DNA of 46,420 nucleotides from a virus, in the IMG/VR virus record IMGVR_UViG_3300018892_000009, positions 1 to 46,420 of that record; one strand, 5' to 3'. The notes under the pieces were generated by a model that was not told where the DNA came from, did no database searches, and was given only the letters and a program-made list of their open reading frames with translations. The translations under genes and the position numbers were made by a program. Positions 23,906-32,894 of this stretch are shown here, piece by piece (within the stretch, counting starts at the first letter, position 1; each line of letters starts with the position of its first letter).

Positions 23906-24646
23906 ATGGACTCCTATTACACAATACAGACACGTAAAGGTTTGATGGCTGAGGCGCTGGTAGTTGATACACTTGAGACGTTTGACACTCTTAAAAGTGG
24001 TTGGACATCAGCCGACTATGAGCAACAAACCCGCCAAGACATTGACCTTTTAGGTGTGGTCAAGTTGCCAAGTATACAGTCAATGGGTGTCCTAGAAGTA
24101 TCAATCAAGTATCAGGAAGCTGGCAAGAGCTACGGCGCTGGCGGTGAGTTTGGTTTTGAGCTTTACGAGGTCAGAGCATCAGACAATCAGCGTGAGTATA
24201 AGCCATTCCTGACCGCTGATGACTACAAAGTGTTGACCGTGCTGCAAGGTGGTAAAGTGTACGTCTTCACCGTTGGAATGGTTAGGCGCTACCTCAAGAG
24301 CAATAATGGTGGTGAGCATAACTTCACCAAGACAAGAGGCTTAACGGCTAAACTGAGGCAACAGCTAGCGGATTGCAACTATCGGTACTCAAACACCATC
24401 AGTGGATACATCGACGTTGAGGACTTTGTAGCTAGTCAGCCCGTAGTGGTGTTAGAGGTTGAACCAGCAAAGCTTGAGGTGATGGAACTTTTAGCAGAGG
24501 TCAATCTGTCGGTTGATGCGCTAAGGGACACGCACTATGCACTCAGTCTGCTAAGGTTTGTAACAACTTTAACGAAAGGCAAGACAAAGGGAACTAAACG
24601 CGCTATGCTTAGTTTAGTTGAACAAATCACCAGTCTTTATGCATAA
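23906..24646 (+). CDS. PD-(D/E)XK-type nuclease
   Basis: 246 residues. The N-terminal 75 residues hold RKGLMAEALVVDTL (catalytic Glu region), then TRQDIDLLGVV (Asp-x-Asp) and VLEVSIKYQ (E-V-x-x-K), in the order and spacing of PD-(D/E)XK nucleases such as Holliday junction resolvases and RecB-like enzymes. It lies between the helicase and polymerase genes and overlaps the polymerase start, so a recombination or replication-fork role is likely. The C-terminal half (DALRDTHYALSLLRFVTTLT) is helical and unassigned. Confidence 0.7.
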   Translation: MDSYYTIQTRKGLMAEALVVDTLETFDTLKSGWTSADYEQQTRQDIDLLGVVKLPSIQSMGVLEVSIKYQEAGKSYGAGGEFGFELYEVRASDNQREYKPFLTADDYKVLTVLQGGKVYVFTVGMVRRYLKSNNGGEHNFTKTRGLTAKLRQQLADCNYRYSNTISGYIDVEDFVASQPVVVLEVEPAKLEVMELLAEVNLSVDALRDTHYALSLLRFVTTLTKGKTKGTKRAMLSLVEQITSLYA

Positions 24647-27443
24647 TACAGTAGAGCAAGCGGTCAAGGGCATGATGGGAGTCAAGCTCATCAGCCCAGA
24701 GTGTCACAAAGTATTATTCGCCAAGTCTCAACCGCTAATACCGTCCGATATTCAGGACATTGTAAACTCCGAGCTTGAGAAGTTTGGACTCTCAGACATT
24801 GAGGATGATACAGAGGATGGAGAGCTACCACTACCTAGGTTTGGAACGTCAGCCAAGACTATGTTCGAGAAGGCATCAGAGGAGTACTTAGAAGCTGTTA
24901 ACCCTCTGCTTGACTGCCTGACAATGACTAGCGCCAAGGTATTGGAAGGTAAGATTCCTAAAGTACCGAGCGCGACTTGGCGCTCTAAGTTCCAACCGGG
25001 ATGGCAGATTGTTACCTCAAAGCACGGTATTATTCCGATCGATGTCCCGCCGTCAAATAGTGCATACTTTTTAGACTTCGAGACGTTGCCGCTGAATGGG
25101 GTTGATGTTGCATGGTTGCCGAGTTGTTGTGTTGCCGTTCGTTGCCTACCCGATGGCTCATACTTGGTATACGTTTGGGTGACTGACTTCTCACCGAGTA
25201 CAACCGTTGTACCTTTCGGACGTGACAATGTGATAACGGGTTGGAACGTTCCAGGCTATGACCGGATGTACCTTGAGCCTGAATGGTCTGTAGAGGATTC
25301 GGGTAACAGGTTCCCAGACCTGATGAGCTTTCATATCGTTACTCGTGGGGCGTCCAATCAACAGATCCCAGTGCTTAAGTTGCACAAGAAAGACTCCAAC
25401 GTCTTTATGCCTAGCTGGGTTGATGAGACTAGCAGCAATGGTCTAGCCGATGTGTATCACTACCATTTTGGTAGTCATCTCGACAAAGGCGTCAGAGATG
25501 AGATTAAGAAGGACTTAACAGGAAGTTGGACACGTCAGAACTGGTCAAGTGTTCTAGGTTATTGCTTTGATGACGTTTGGGTAACGATTGAGTTATGGTG
25601 TAAGATTTTCCCAGAGTATCTAGCAATGAATAGCCAGGATACCCAGCTTGTAGGCTCCTTGGTATCTTCAACCTCTTTTGTGCCTCTAGACCCTGAGCGC
25701 TTCCCAACTTACTACCAGAACGCTGAGGCGCTTTATCAGAAGACGATTGCAGAGATTAACGCTGAGTTGCTGGCTGTTGCAACAGAGCTTTATGATAAGA
25801 ATGCTGATTGGCTAGAGCGTGAGGCGCTCATCATTGAAGCGTGGAAGTCCTATCAGCGCTCGATGGCTCCATATACTCCTAAGAAGCCACTGAGTGAGGC
25901 TGCAATGACTAAGAAGCTAGCAGAACGTCAGAAGACACAGGATGAGCGATTAGAGCGCTTACTGGCTCTCACAGGTGGCACTCAGGATATTGAAGAAGTC
26001 CTACGAGCTAACCGCTTACACCTCGACCACTGGGAACGTCAACTAGACTGGGTGCATGGCGCTTCTAACTGGTACAGAAAAGCAGTCAAGGAAGGGTTAA
26101 GCCTGTCTAAGCGTGTTGTGCCGTTGCTACTCAAGATTAAGTACAAAGGAGAGCCGTTAAGCTTCTCAGATTATAAAGGCTGGTACACTGAATCGGAGAA
26201 AGTGCCACACCCTGAATGCGGTGACAAGAGAGCAACACAACTGTTTAGTAAGGAGATGAAGGAGCTATTCAATGGGGTTGTGCTGACTACTGAGCATCCA
26301 ACGCTGAAAGGGTTACTCGCCAAGGTCGAGAGTACTGTCATCTGGACTAGCATGAGGAAGCGAGTGCTTGGACTAAAGACCCATGAGGTTGAGTTTGAGG
26401 GTAAGAGCATTCCTTTTTATGTACCCCAAACCACCCCACATAAGACTATATCGGGGCGCGAGGGTTCAAAGGATATCCATGTGTTTGCACACCCTAAAGG
26501 TGCTAACCCAGAGAAAGGAAAACTTGGCAGCATCGGGTCTGGTTTCCTCTCATTGATTAAAGCACCGGAAGGTTGGAACATTCTTAAGTTTGACTTTGAT
26601 AGTCAAGAGCTACGACTGAGTTCTGACGTTGGTTGCCTTGAGCTGGGCTATGTTGCTAGTACTCCTCTGGCTCTAGTCGTAGAGATTGGAAACAAGGATA
26701 AGGGTACTGACTTTCACTCGGTCAACTCTTCCACTACTGGGATTGAGAATCGCACATTGGTGAAGAACTTTGGATACGCCATCATATACGGGGCGGGGTA
26801 TGCTACTCTGTTACTGACTGCGATGAAAGGGGGTATTAGCGAGGAGGTTGCTACCGTTTACGTTAAGAAGTTCATGAGTAGTTTTGTTGGTGAGAAGTTG
26901 TACGGTAGTCCTTACGGTGGGTTAGCGTCGGCAATGTTCCGAGTGTTGAAGCGTCTAGGTGCTGAGTACCCGTTACGCGCATTGTTTGGGGGTATGCAAC
27001 TGTCGAGGTCTATTAGTGGTCAAAAGGACTTTGCTACAACGCGCAATAACGCTGTGATTCAATCCACTGGGCGTGTAATGCTCAACCACGTTATGACGTT
27101 GATACCTTACCTGGCAAAGCGCTACAACATTCCATGCCGTTATATGTTGAGTCGTCACGATGAGATTGCCTATCTCGTGAAGGAAGGCTACGAGCAACAG
27201 TTTGCTTATGTCATGCAGATGGCACATTGTTACACATGGGCTAAGTACATCAAGGAGATGGGGCTAAACACCTTACCGCTTAACCGTGCATATGCTTCAA
27301 GTATTGAGGTTCTAAAGTACTATCTGAAGGAGCCGAGTGCTAAGACAAGCACACCAGATATGCCTGAGAACGTGCAGACGGGTTACAGCATTAAAAAGTC
27401 TGACCTCTTGACCGCAATAGACCAAGGTATGCTACAATATTAG
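24639..27443 (+). CDS. Family A DNA polymerase, Pol gamma-like
   Basis: 934 residues from the ATG at 24639, which overlaps the nuclease stop; an upstream TTG frame is less likely. The 3'-5' exonuclease motifs are YFLDFETLPL (about residue 143), TGWNVPGYDRMYL with FPDLMSFHIV, and YCFDDVWVTIELW. Polymerase motif A is KFDFDSQELRLSS (about 651), motif B is LVKNFGYAIIYGAGYA with TDFHS before it, and motif C is SRHDEIAYLV (about 838). DSQEL, TD-x-HS, IYGAG, the spacer after exo III (TSFVPLDPERFPTYYQNAEA) and the tail after motif C (LNTLPLNRAYASSIEV) recall mitochondrial Pol gamma more than E. coli PolI or T7. Its flap nuclease is separate (18842). Confidence 0.92.
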   Translation: MHNTVEQAVKGMMGVKLISPECHKVLFAKSQPLIPSDIQDIVNSELEKFGLSDIEDDTEDGELPLPRFGTSAKTMFEKASEEYLEAVNPLLDCLTMTSAKVLEGKIPKVPSATWRSKFQPGWQIVTSKHGIIPIDVPPSNSAYFLDFETLPLNGVDVAWLPSCCVAVRCLPDGSYLVYVWVTDFSPSTTVVPFGRDNVITGWNVPGYDRMYLEPEWSVEDSGNRFPDLMSFHIVTRGASNQQIPVLKLHKKDSNVFMPSWVDETSSNGLADVYHYHFGSHLDKGVRDEIKKDLTGSWTRQNWSSVLGYCFDDVWVTIELWCKIFPEYLAMNSQDTQLVGSLVSSTSFVPLDPERFPTYYQNAEALYQKTIAEINAELLAVATELYDKNADWLEREALIIEAWKSYQRSMAPYTPKKPLSEAAMTKKLAERQKTQDERLERLLALTGGTQDIEEVLRANRLHLDHWERQLDWVHGASNWYRKAVKEGLSLSKRVVPLLLKIKYKGEPLSFSDYKGWYTESEKVPHPECGDKRATQLFSKEMKELFNGVVLTTEHPTLKGLLAKVESTVIWTSMRKRVLGLKTHEVEFEGKSIPFYVPQTTPHKTISGREGSKDIHVFAHPKGANPEKGKLGSIGSGFLSLIKAPEGWNILKFDFDSQELRLSSDVGCLELGYVASTPLALVVEIGNKDKGTDFHSVNSSTTGIENRTLVKNFGYAIIYGAGYATLLLTAMKGGISEEVATVYVKKFMSSFVGEKLYGSPYGGLASAMFRVLKRLGAEYPLRALFGGMQLSRSISGQKDFATTRNNAVIQSTGRVMLNHVMTLIPYLAKRYNIPCRYMLSRHDEIAYLVKEGYEQQFAYVMQMAHCYTWAKYIKEMGLNTLPLNRAYASSIEVLKYYLKEPSAKTSTPDMPENVQTGYSIKKSDLLTAIDQGMLQY
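27408..27438 (+). promoter_or_regulatory. Promoter inside the polymerase 3' end
   Basis: TTGACC (27408-27413), 19 bases, TACAAT (27433-27438) with extended TGC, for the downstream kinase/membrane operon. Confidence 0.6.
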
Positions 27444-27471
27444 TATCAACCAAACGAGAGGATTCTAACCC

Positions 27472-27717
27472 ATGACACTATCTCAACTTGCCGACTTGCT
27501 CAACGTCCCAGTCTTTACGCTGGCAATGCATCAGGGGACTAAGGCGCGATATCATGCATACTATGTACGACGGCTACCGATCGCGGTTATCCTTGATATC
27601 ATTTTCCACTTTGCCAATAAGCCTTTCGCAACGCCAGAGGCTCAGAATGTCAGACGCCGTATCGCTGAAGGTTCAATCCGATTCACCACTAAGGGAGATG
27701 TGATTTATAATGGTTAA
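27472..27717 (+). CDS. Hypothetical protein, 81 aa
   Basis: ATG with GAGAGGA upstream. Basic. The N-terminus MTLSQLADLLNVPVFTLAMH could form a helix-turn-helix. It overlaps the kinase gene by eight bases and heads an operon of five overlapping or abutting genes. Regulatory DNA binding is possible but unproven. Confidence 0.7.
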   Translation: MTLSQLADLLNVPVFTLAMHQGTKARYHAYYVRRLPIAVILDIIFHFANKPFATPEAQNVRRRIAEGSIRFTTKGDVIYNG

Positions 27718-28303
27718 GCCTTTTATCGTGGTGATGGGTGCTAGCAACTCAGGTAAAAACCACTTTGCCAATGTTGCTCTAGACCTTACTTATGATTTAG
27801 AGTTTAAGTGGATAGCTGGATTAAAGCGGTGCATTGAGAACCTTTATGACTTACCAAGTGGTATGCTTGAAGAGGATTACTACCGTAATCAGTTAGTACC
27901 TAATCAGTCATATACTTTCCTCGACCTTCTAATCATGCTCTATAAGGAGCAAGAAAGCTCAGACCCTCTAGCGCTGAGGATGTTTAAAGAAGCTGCATTC
28001 AGTGAGTTACAGCGCTATCTAGCTAACGGCTGGGCTATTGTTTCAACGGATACGCGCTCACCTAGAGAAATGCTCTACATTAGAGAGATTGCAAAGTCCT
28101 ACCCAGTGGCACTAGTCAAGATTGTAGGACGTGGCACTATACTCGACTCCGACAAGAGCCTGGAAAGAAACTGGCAAGCTCAAGTGCCGACCGCTTCAAG
28201 ATGGGTGCTGCATAATGACTCAGACCTTGACGCTTATACCCTAGCCTGTGCTAGAATGGTAAAAGAGATCGAGGTCTATCATGCAACATCCGAGCAACGA
28301 TAA
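27710..28303 (+). CDS. Deoxynucleoside monophosphate kinase-like
   Basis: 197 residues. The P-loop is MGASNSGKNHFAN (9-21). The substrate-binding portion WIAGLKRCIENLYDLPSGML resembles the LK-x-x-(I/L)...L region of T4 gp1-type dNMP kinases, followed by LANGWAIVSTDTRSPREMLY (lid/Asp region). It would phosphorylate dNMPs recycled from host DNA for phage replication. The P-loop Asn in place of the usual Ser/Thr after GK also occurs in that family. Confidence 0.75.
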   Translation: MVKPFIVVMGASNSGKNHFANVALDLTYDLEFKWIAGLKRCIENLYDLPSGMLEEDYYRNQLVPNQSYTFLDLLIMLYKEQESSDPLALRMFKEAAFSELQRYLANGWAIVSTDTRSPREMLYIREIAKSYPVALVKIVGRGTILDSDKSLERNWQAQVPTASRWVLHNDSDLDAYTLACARMVKEIEVYHATSEQR

Positions 28304-28481
28304 CACGATTACAAATCTTAAAATGTTGCTAGCTGGTAGCTTGACCTATGGAGTTCTTATGACCTTCCTGTCGAGCTACCTTTTTACTAGTCAGCTTCGA
28401 GATGATGCTACACCGTCAACATCAAGCACTACAATAAAAATCGAGTACCAACGCCATGTCAGTAGAGAACCAAAAAGTTGA
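28281..28481 (+). CDS. Small single-pass membrane protein
   Basis: 66 residues. One hydrophobic segment (LLAGSLTYGVLMTFLSSYLF) is followed by a polar Ser/Thr-rich tail. The gene overlaps the kinase gene by 23 bases and the next membrane protein gene by 26 bases. ATG with GAGG six bases upstream. Probably a partner of the ATPase encoded two genes on. Confidence 0.68.
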   Translation: MQHPSNDNTITNLKMLLAGSLTYGVLMTFLSSYLFTSQLRDDATPSTSSTTIKIEYQRHVSREPKS

Positions 28482-28821
28482 CCTAATCCTAGAGTCCAAG
28501 ACTCCTACGCTAGGTGAACAGTTTAAGCCTGTAGACCTCGGACAATCTAGCAATCTAACCCAGCAATGGATAGACGCTTACACCCGGTTCATCCTCATCA
28601 GACCTAATCTGTTAGGCTCAGTGGTTGACTGTTGCTTATGGGTCAACCTTACCGGGCTAGCCATCCATCTAGTGCCGATTATGCCCTGGCTCTTGATACC
28701 CTTAGCGATTATGATTTTAGGGCTATCCATAGGTGTAACTTATCTGACTGGAATGCCTAGAGTACTGAGCGTTGTACGGCTCATCATGTTAGTAGCAACC
28801 TGCATAATGGTGATAAGCTAA
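28456..28821 (+). CDS. Polytopic membrane protein
   Basis: 121 residues. A polar N-terminus of about 50 residues is followed by two or three membrane spans (LLGSVVDCCLWVNLTGLAIH, PWLLIPLAIMILGLSIGVTY, VVRLIMLVATCIMVIS). Its stop and the ATPase start share a base (TAATG), so the two are translationally coupled. It could anchor or gate the ATPase. Confidence 0.7.
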   Translation: MSVENQKVDLILESKTPTLGEQFKPVDLGQSSNLTQQWIDAYTRFILIRPNLLGSVVDCCLWVNLTGLAIHLVPIMPWLLIPLAIMILGLSIGVTYLTGMPRVLSVVRLIMLVATCIMVIS

Positions 28822-30176
28822 TGGACTTTAACACTCAAACATCCTATAAGATCTGGGCATTATCCAAGGGTATAGCGGCGATCGCTGCTATGGGTGGTTG
28901 TGCTACCCTGTGGAACTATTGGCAGACTAAGCAACCTTCATGGTTGATGACTGGCTTGAGCCTCAACGGTATCGCCCTGGCAGCGTCCAAGCTTGATGAG
29001 GACTCAGCATTGATTCTGAGTAACCGCTTAAGCCTGTCAAACCTGGCACGTAATAACTCAGAATACGCTAGAATGGTTCAACCGCTACCAGTCGAGGGTT
29101 ATCAGCCTTTCAACTGGGTAGAGCTTAAAGACTATCCCGATAAATACCCTCACTTGATGCTGGTAGGTGACACAGGGCGCGGCAAGTCTACACTGGTCAA
29201 TAACATCGCTGGCTTGCTTCAACCTGCCTTAACGGTTGCCGTAGTACCACACTGGCAGGCTGGGGACTTTGAGAGCTTCAATCTCATTTTTGGTAAAGGT
29301 CGCAACGTTGGTGAAGGCTTCAACACTGACCCTTGCAAAACTCAGCCGTTGTATCAATGGTCAGACATAGAAGCTGGGCGCTATGACCCCTCAGCGTGTG
29401 AGGTCTTACACAGTTTATACTGGGAGATGGATAGGCGCTACCAACATGATGCTGATGGTAAGTTTGTAGGGGGTCAGCCGATCGTGGTAGCCTTAGACGA
29501 GTTCTTGCTGTATGCCCAGCTACCCGGTGTTAAGTCCTTGTGGTCTAAGCTAGTCAGAGAAGCGAGAAAGGTAAGCATCAGGCTAGTGTTGCTGGTACAG
29601 GGTGCAACGGTCAAGAGCCTAGATATTGAGGGTGAAGGTGATTTGCGTTCTAACCTAAAGTACGTTAGGCTAGGTCAGTTTGCTACACAGTACATTGATG
29701 AGAACATTGAAAAGTCAAGAGGTACAGACAAGCATCAGTACTGGTTATGGGCTAAGGAGCAACTGAGGGCTAATGAGTATTCTTGTACTGTAGACACTAG
29801 GTATGGTATCGCCCCACCACCTGACACCTGGAAGCTAACCAAAGCGTTACCAGTTGCAACCGTTCAACCTGTCAGCATTCCAAGCGTTGAATCGCCTAGC
29901 TCTTTGGCTGTTGCAACAATGCCACAAGAATACAGCCCTGATGAGGTAGCAGCTATGTTGTGCCAGAGTCCTGAGACTATGGATAAGTACATTAAGACCC
30001 TCTATGATAGGGCTAAGGATGTTGCTGGCACGATTCTGGAGAACGGTCAACATCCGTCTAGGCAGTGGATTATTAAGCATACCTGGGGGTTTGAGTCAAA
30101 ACAATATGACTTAGGTTGCTCTATCTGGAAGATTGTCGAGGCTAAGTACGGTAAAATCATAAAGGTTGAAGCTTGA
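28821..30176 (+). CDS. Membrane-anchored FtsK/HerA-like DNA translocase
   Basis: 451 residues. Two N-terminal hydrophobic segments lie within residues about 10-60 (ALSKGIAAIAAMGGCATLWN, WLMTGLSLNGIALAASKL). Walker A is GDTGRGKSTL (about 115) and Walker B IVVALDEFLLY (about 221). The following LWSKLVREARKVSIRLVLLV motif, with Arg and a final QG, is typical of FtsK, HerA and VirD4-type pumps. The C-terminal 110 residues (GQHPSRQWIIKHTWGFESKQ) look like a DNA-binding winged helix. It is not the terminase, which is at 34084. In phages such pumps are rare; similar genes occur on plasmids. Its role in infection is unknown. Confidence 0.78.
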   Translation: MDFNTQTSYKIWALSKGIAAIAAMGGCATLWNYWQTKQPSWLMTGLSLNGIALAASKLDEDSALILSNRLSLSNLARNNSEYARMVQPLPVEGYQPFNWVELKDYPDKYPHLMLVGDTGRGKSTLVNNIAGLLQPALTVAVVPHWQAGDFESFNLIFGKGRNVGEGFNTDPCKTQPLYQWSDIEAGRYDPSACEVLHSLYWEMDRRYQHDADGKFVGGQPIVVALDEFLLYAQLPGVKSLWSKLVREARKVSIRLVLLVQGATVKSLDIEGEGDLRSNLKYVRLGQFATQYIDENIEKSRGTDKHQYWLWAKEQLRANEYSCTVDTRYGIAPPPDTWKLTKALPVATVQPVSIPSVESPSSLAVATMPQEYSPDEVAAMLCQSPETMDKYIKTLYDRAKDVAGTILENGQHPSRQWIIKHTWGFESKQYDLGCSIWKIVEAKYGKIIKVEA

Positions 30177-30201
30177 CAAGCGCCTAAGCTTTTGATAATA
30201 T
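30173..30201 (+). promoter_or_regulatory. Sigma70-like promoter
   Basis: TTGACA (30173-30178), 17 bases, TAATAT (30196-30201). It begins over the ATPase stop codon (30174-30176) and serves the gene starting at 30240. Confidence 0.7.
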
Positions 30202-30239
30202 TAAAAGGTAGGCACTACACCGTTAAGCACTGGGATACC

Positions 30240-30659
30240 ATGAAAGCTAAAGAATACATAGGTAAAAAGCTCTATATCCTTAGGTGGGATAGATTTACAT
30301 TCACATATCAAATGGAGGAAGTCGGTACACTTTCACGCATAGGGCGTAAGTATTACTACTGTCTAAACAAGTTCAATCAAGAAACTAAGTTAGAACTGTC
30401 AACCCTTAGCGATGAATACTCCATGATATTCAGGGTAGTGAGTGCCTACGATTGTGAACACTACTATCCTTATGAAGGAGCCATAAAGAAGCTGAGGGAG
30501 TATCAAATGAACCAAGCACTCCCTCAACCATTGCACAAGTATGGCAACACTGTAGAAGTCCTAGAGAAGTATCTAGAAGAATGCGCTTTAGTGCTTGAGG
30601 GTACTAAGGCTAAAATAGCCAAAGATTTAAAAACCTGGGAAGAGAAAGGTAAGCCCTAA
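30240..30659 (+). CDS. Hypothetical protein, 139 aa
   Basis: I start it at the ATG at 30240, because the promoter -10 lies inside the longer frame (30192). The sequence MKAKEYIGKKLYILRWDRFT with many Tyr and Lys residues is soluble, basic at the C-terminus and unrecognised. It has its own promoter and converges with the hub gene, whose stop is only two bases away. Confidence 0.75.
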   Translation: MKAKEYIGKKLYILRWDRFTFTYQMEEVGTLSRIGRKYYYCLNKFNQETKLELSTLSDEYSMIFRVVSAYDCEHYYPYEGAIKKLREYQMNQALPQPLHKYGNTVEVLEKYLEECALVLEGTKAKIAKDLKTWEEKGKP

Positions 30660-30660
30660 C

Positions 30661-32865
30661 TTACTTCTGACCTACTTTGACCTCAGCACCTACCTTTAAA
30701 GAGGGTAGGTATTTTTTTGGGTCTATGGGTATGTTACCAGCGGTTCTAATCTCGAAATGCAAGTGGTTGCCAGTGCTGGAGCCTGTAGTGCCTTGCTTGC
30801 CAATCTCTTGACCTCTTGTAACGGCTTGACCAACACGCACACCCACACTCTGAAGGTGGGCATATCTGCTAAGTTCACCATTAGCGTGTTTAATGTCTAC
30901 ATGGTTGCCGTAAAATCCACCACACGAGGTATCACCTACTCTACACCCTACCGTAACGTGTGACACTATACCAGCATCCATTGCTATGATCGTATCGCCA
31001 CCTGTACCGGATATATCCCAACCTTTATGTAATCTAGTGCCTCCATCTCTAGGATGTCCAAAATACCCACTAGGTAGAATCAGACCGTTAGCTGGCATTA
31101 TGTACCCAGAACCGGGGGGGATATTTGTAACGGCAGTTTCACCAGTAGCAGCGCTAGCACCTGCTACTGGCGCGGGTGTCAAGTCTATAACCTCAATAGG
31201 GCTATAAACCTTAATCTCTGTAGTGCTATCACTACCTTTATGAGCAACATGATCAACTATCCACTTTCGACTGAGTACAGCATTAAAGCCTGTAGTTGTG
31301 ATAACGTCTAAAGGTTTGAGGTTTAAGAGTGCTTTTGAGGTGTACACTACAAAGGTAGCTGGTAAACCTTTAACACGCTTCTTGCGTGAGCGCTGGGCAA
31401 CCTGTACCGCTTCCATACCCTCAGCAACTTTACCTGTGGGCTTCTCAGCCTTTTTACCTGTGACCGATGTATCCTTCACCGTGTCAACATCTGGCAGCTT
31501 AGGCGTCATAGTACCGGACGCTGGGTCTATTTTAGCCTTTGGCTCATCCTGGAGTAGAGCGCTTGAGTTGTCAACCTTTGAGCCGTCTAGCGCTTCATCT
31601 CTGAAGACGGCTGAAACCATATCACTTTTAGCGAGTGTGACGCCTGACTCTTTAACCTGGCTCAGTGCCTTAACCGTTATTGTGCCATTGTTATCACTGA
31701 CAAAGTAGCCTGACTTTTGACACTCTCGGATTAGGACAGCGAAGTCGCTAATGCCTTGCTGAGTTATGGCTGTATAGCTGATGTCGGTGGGTGCTTGCCA
31801 GTCTAGCTTAATCTTAGAGTCCTTAGTCAGCTTCTCAGCAAATGCCTTAAGCGTGGTATCGGTCACAGTCCTAGACCGTTTACGCCTATCCATCACATAA
31901 CGCACTGACTGACCACCTATGACCGTTACACCCTTTATCACGTCATAGTTTGTAGATTGGTGGAAGTACTCGAAGTTCACACCGTCAATGCTTATGGAGA
32001 TTTTAGACCCTTTAATGGGAGGTGTGGCAGGTTGAGCGGTTACAGCGCCAGCGCTAGGGGGTGTTTCAACCTTAGCAGGTGGGGCGGCTCCTGTTGCCTC
32101 AGCAATCATGCTGTCAATCTTGGCATAATAACCCATTGCATAGTTAGCATATTTAGGTGCATTGATACCTCCCACAATACGCCTAGCGCCAATGAAATCT
32201 TGTTTCTGTCCAACGATGTAATCGCCTATTGGTCTACCATTAGCGAACCAGCCATCGCGCATCCCAATCACGAGCGCTGATAGTGACACGTCCGGTCTAT
32301 TAGCTAGGTTAGGATTGGAGACTACATCCACACCCGTCTTTTTCTTTACCGTCTCGTAGCTAGCAATACCCGTAATCTGGATAAGTCCACGCCCTAAGTC
32401 AGTAGCACCTCCTTTGTCATACCATTGACCTGATGATTTTTCATTCATGTTTTGACCCATATCCGTCTCACCTTTGGCAGTCGCCAAGATGTAGGATATT
32501 TGACCCTTATCTGTCACCTTATTGGCTAAACAGAACCTAATAATGGCATTCTCCCATTCTTTAGGATTCTTGGGGCTAGTCGTTGGAGCGCCAGCACCAG
32601 TAATGGCGGGTGCATCACCGGGCGCTGTAATCCCTCCAGCAGCACTAGGTGCTGGGGCTGATGAGCCTTTGAGCTTCTGAATCCCCCCAGTTAGGAGTGT
32701 ATGGTTGATAAGCTCCCCAGCAATATCGCCTTTAACGTCTGCAACGGTTACAGAGCAGGTGCTTGATAGCTCATCCTGCCCTACGGTTACAAGGTACTCT
32801 ACAAGGTTATCGCCTGCAAAGATTGAGCGCTTTAACCCTTCCATTGTTACAAATACGTCACGCAT
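30661..32865 (-). CDS. Tail hub with GH19-like and M23 peptidoglycan hydrolase domains
   Basis: 734 residues. The N-terminal 60 residues (GDNLVEYLVTVGQDELSSTC, then SVTVADVKGD) and residues about 290-420 (KISISIDGVNFEYFHQSTNY, then KGVTVIGGQSVRYVM) look like the two halves of a gpD/gp27-type baseplate hub. Between them a glycoside hydrolase 19-like domain is inserted (residues 105-265): ATAKGETDMG (catalytic Glu), LGRGLIQITGIASYE, GARRIVGGINAPKYA. The C-terminus (about 595-730) is an M23 peptidase: RLHKGWDISG and GNHLHFEIR supply the zinc ligands. Such hubs bore through the cell wall during ejection. It is separated from the other baseplate genes and reads opposite to its flanks. Confidence 0.87.
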   Translation of the reverse strand: MRDVFVTMEGLKRSIFAGDNLVEYLVTVGQDELSSTCSVTVADVKGDIAGELINHTLLTGGIQKLKGSSAPAPSAAGGITAPGDAPAITGAGAPTTSPKNPKEWENAIIRFCLANKVTDKGQISYILATAKGETDMGQNMNEKSSGQWYDKGGATDLGRGLIQITGIASYETVKKKTGVDVVSNPNLANRPDVSLSALVIGMRDGWFANGRPIGDYIVGQKQDFIGARRIVGGINAPKYANYAMGYYAKIDSMIAEATGAAPPAKVETPPSAGAVTAQPATPPIKGSKISISIDGVNFEYFHQSTNYDVIKGVTVIGGQSVRYVMDRRKRSRTVTDTTLKAFAEKLTKDSKIKLDWQAPTDISYTAITQQGISDFAVLIRECQKSGYFVSDNNGTITVKALSQVKESGVTLAKSDMVSAVFRDEALDGSKVDNSSALLQDEPKAKIDPASGTMTPKLPDVDTVKDTSVTGKKAEKPTGKVAEGMEAVQVAQRSRKKRVKGLPATFVVYTSKALLNLKPLDVITTTGFNAVLSRKWIVDHVAHKGSDSTTEIKVYSPIEVIDLTPAPVAGASAATGETAVTNIPPGSGYIMPANGLILPSGYFGHPRDGGTRLHKGWDISGTGGDTIIAMDAGIVSHVTVGCRVGDTSCGGFYGNHVDIKHANGELSRYAHLQSVGVRVGQAVTRGQEIGKQGTTGSSTGNHLHFEIRTAGNIPIDPKKYLPSLKVGAEVKVGQK

Positions 32866-32875
32866 AGCATTTTAG

Positions 32876-32884
32876 TGTTATAAT
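32876..32884 (+). promoter_or_regulatory. Possible extended -10 promoter for the terminase operon
   Basis: TGT-TATAAT on the plus strand in the short gap between the hub gene and its upstream partner. Transcripts would run antisense through 32895-33239 before reaching 33233. It may be fortuitous. Confidence 0.35.
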
Positions 32885-32894
32885 GGATACAGAC

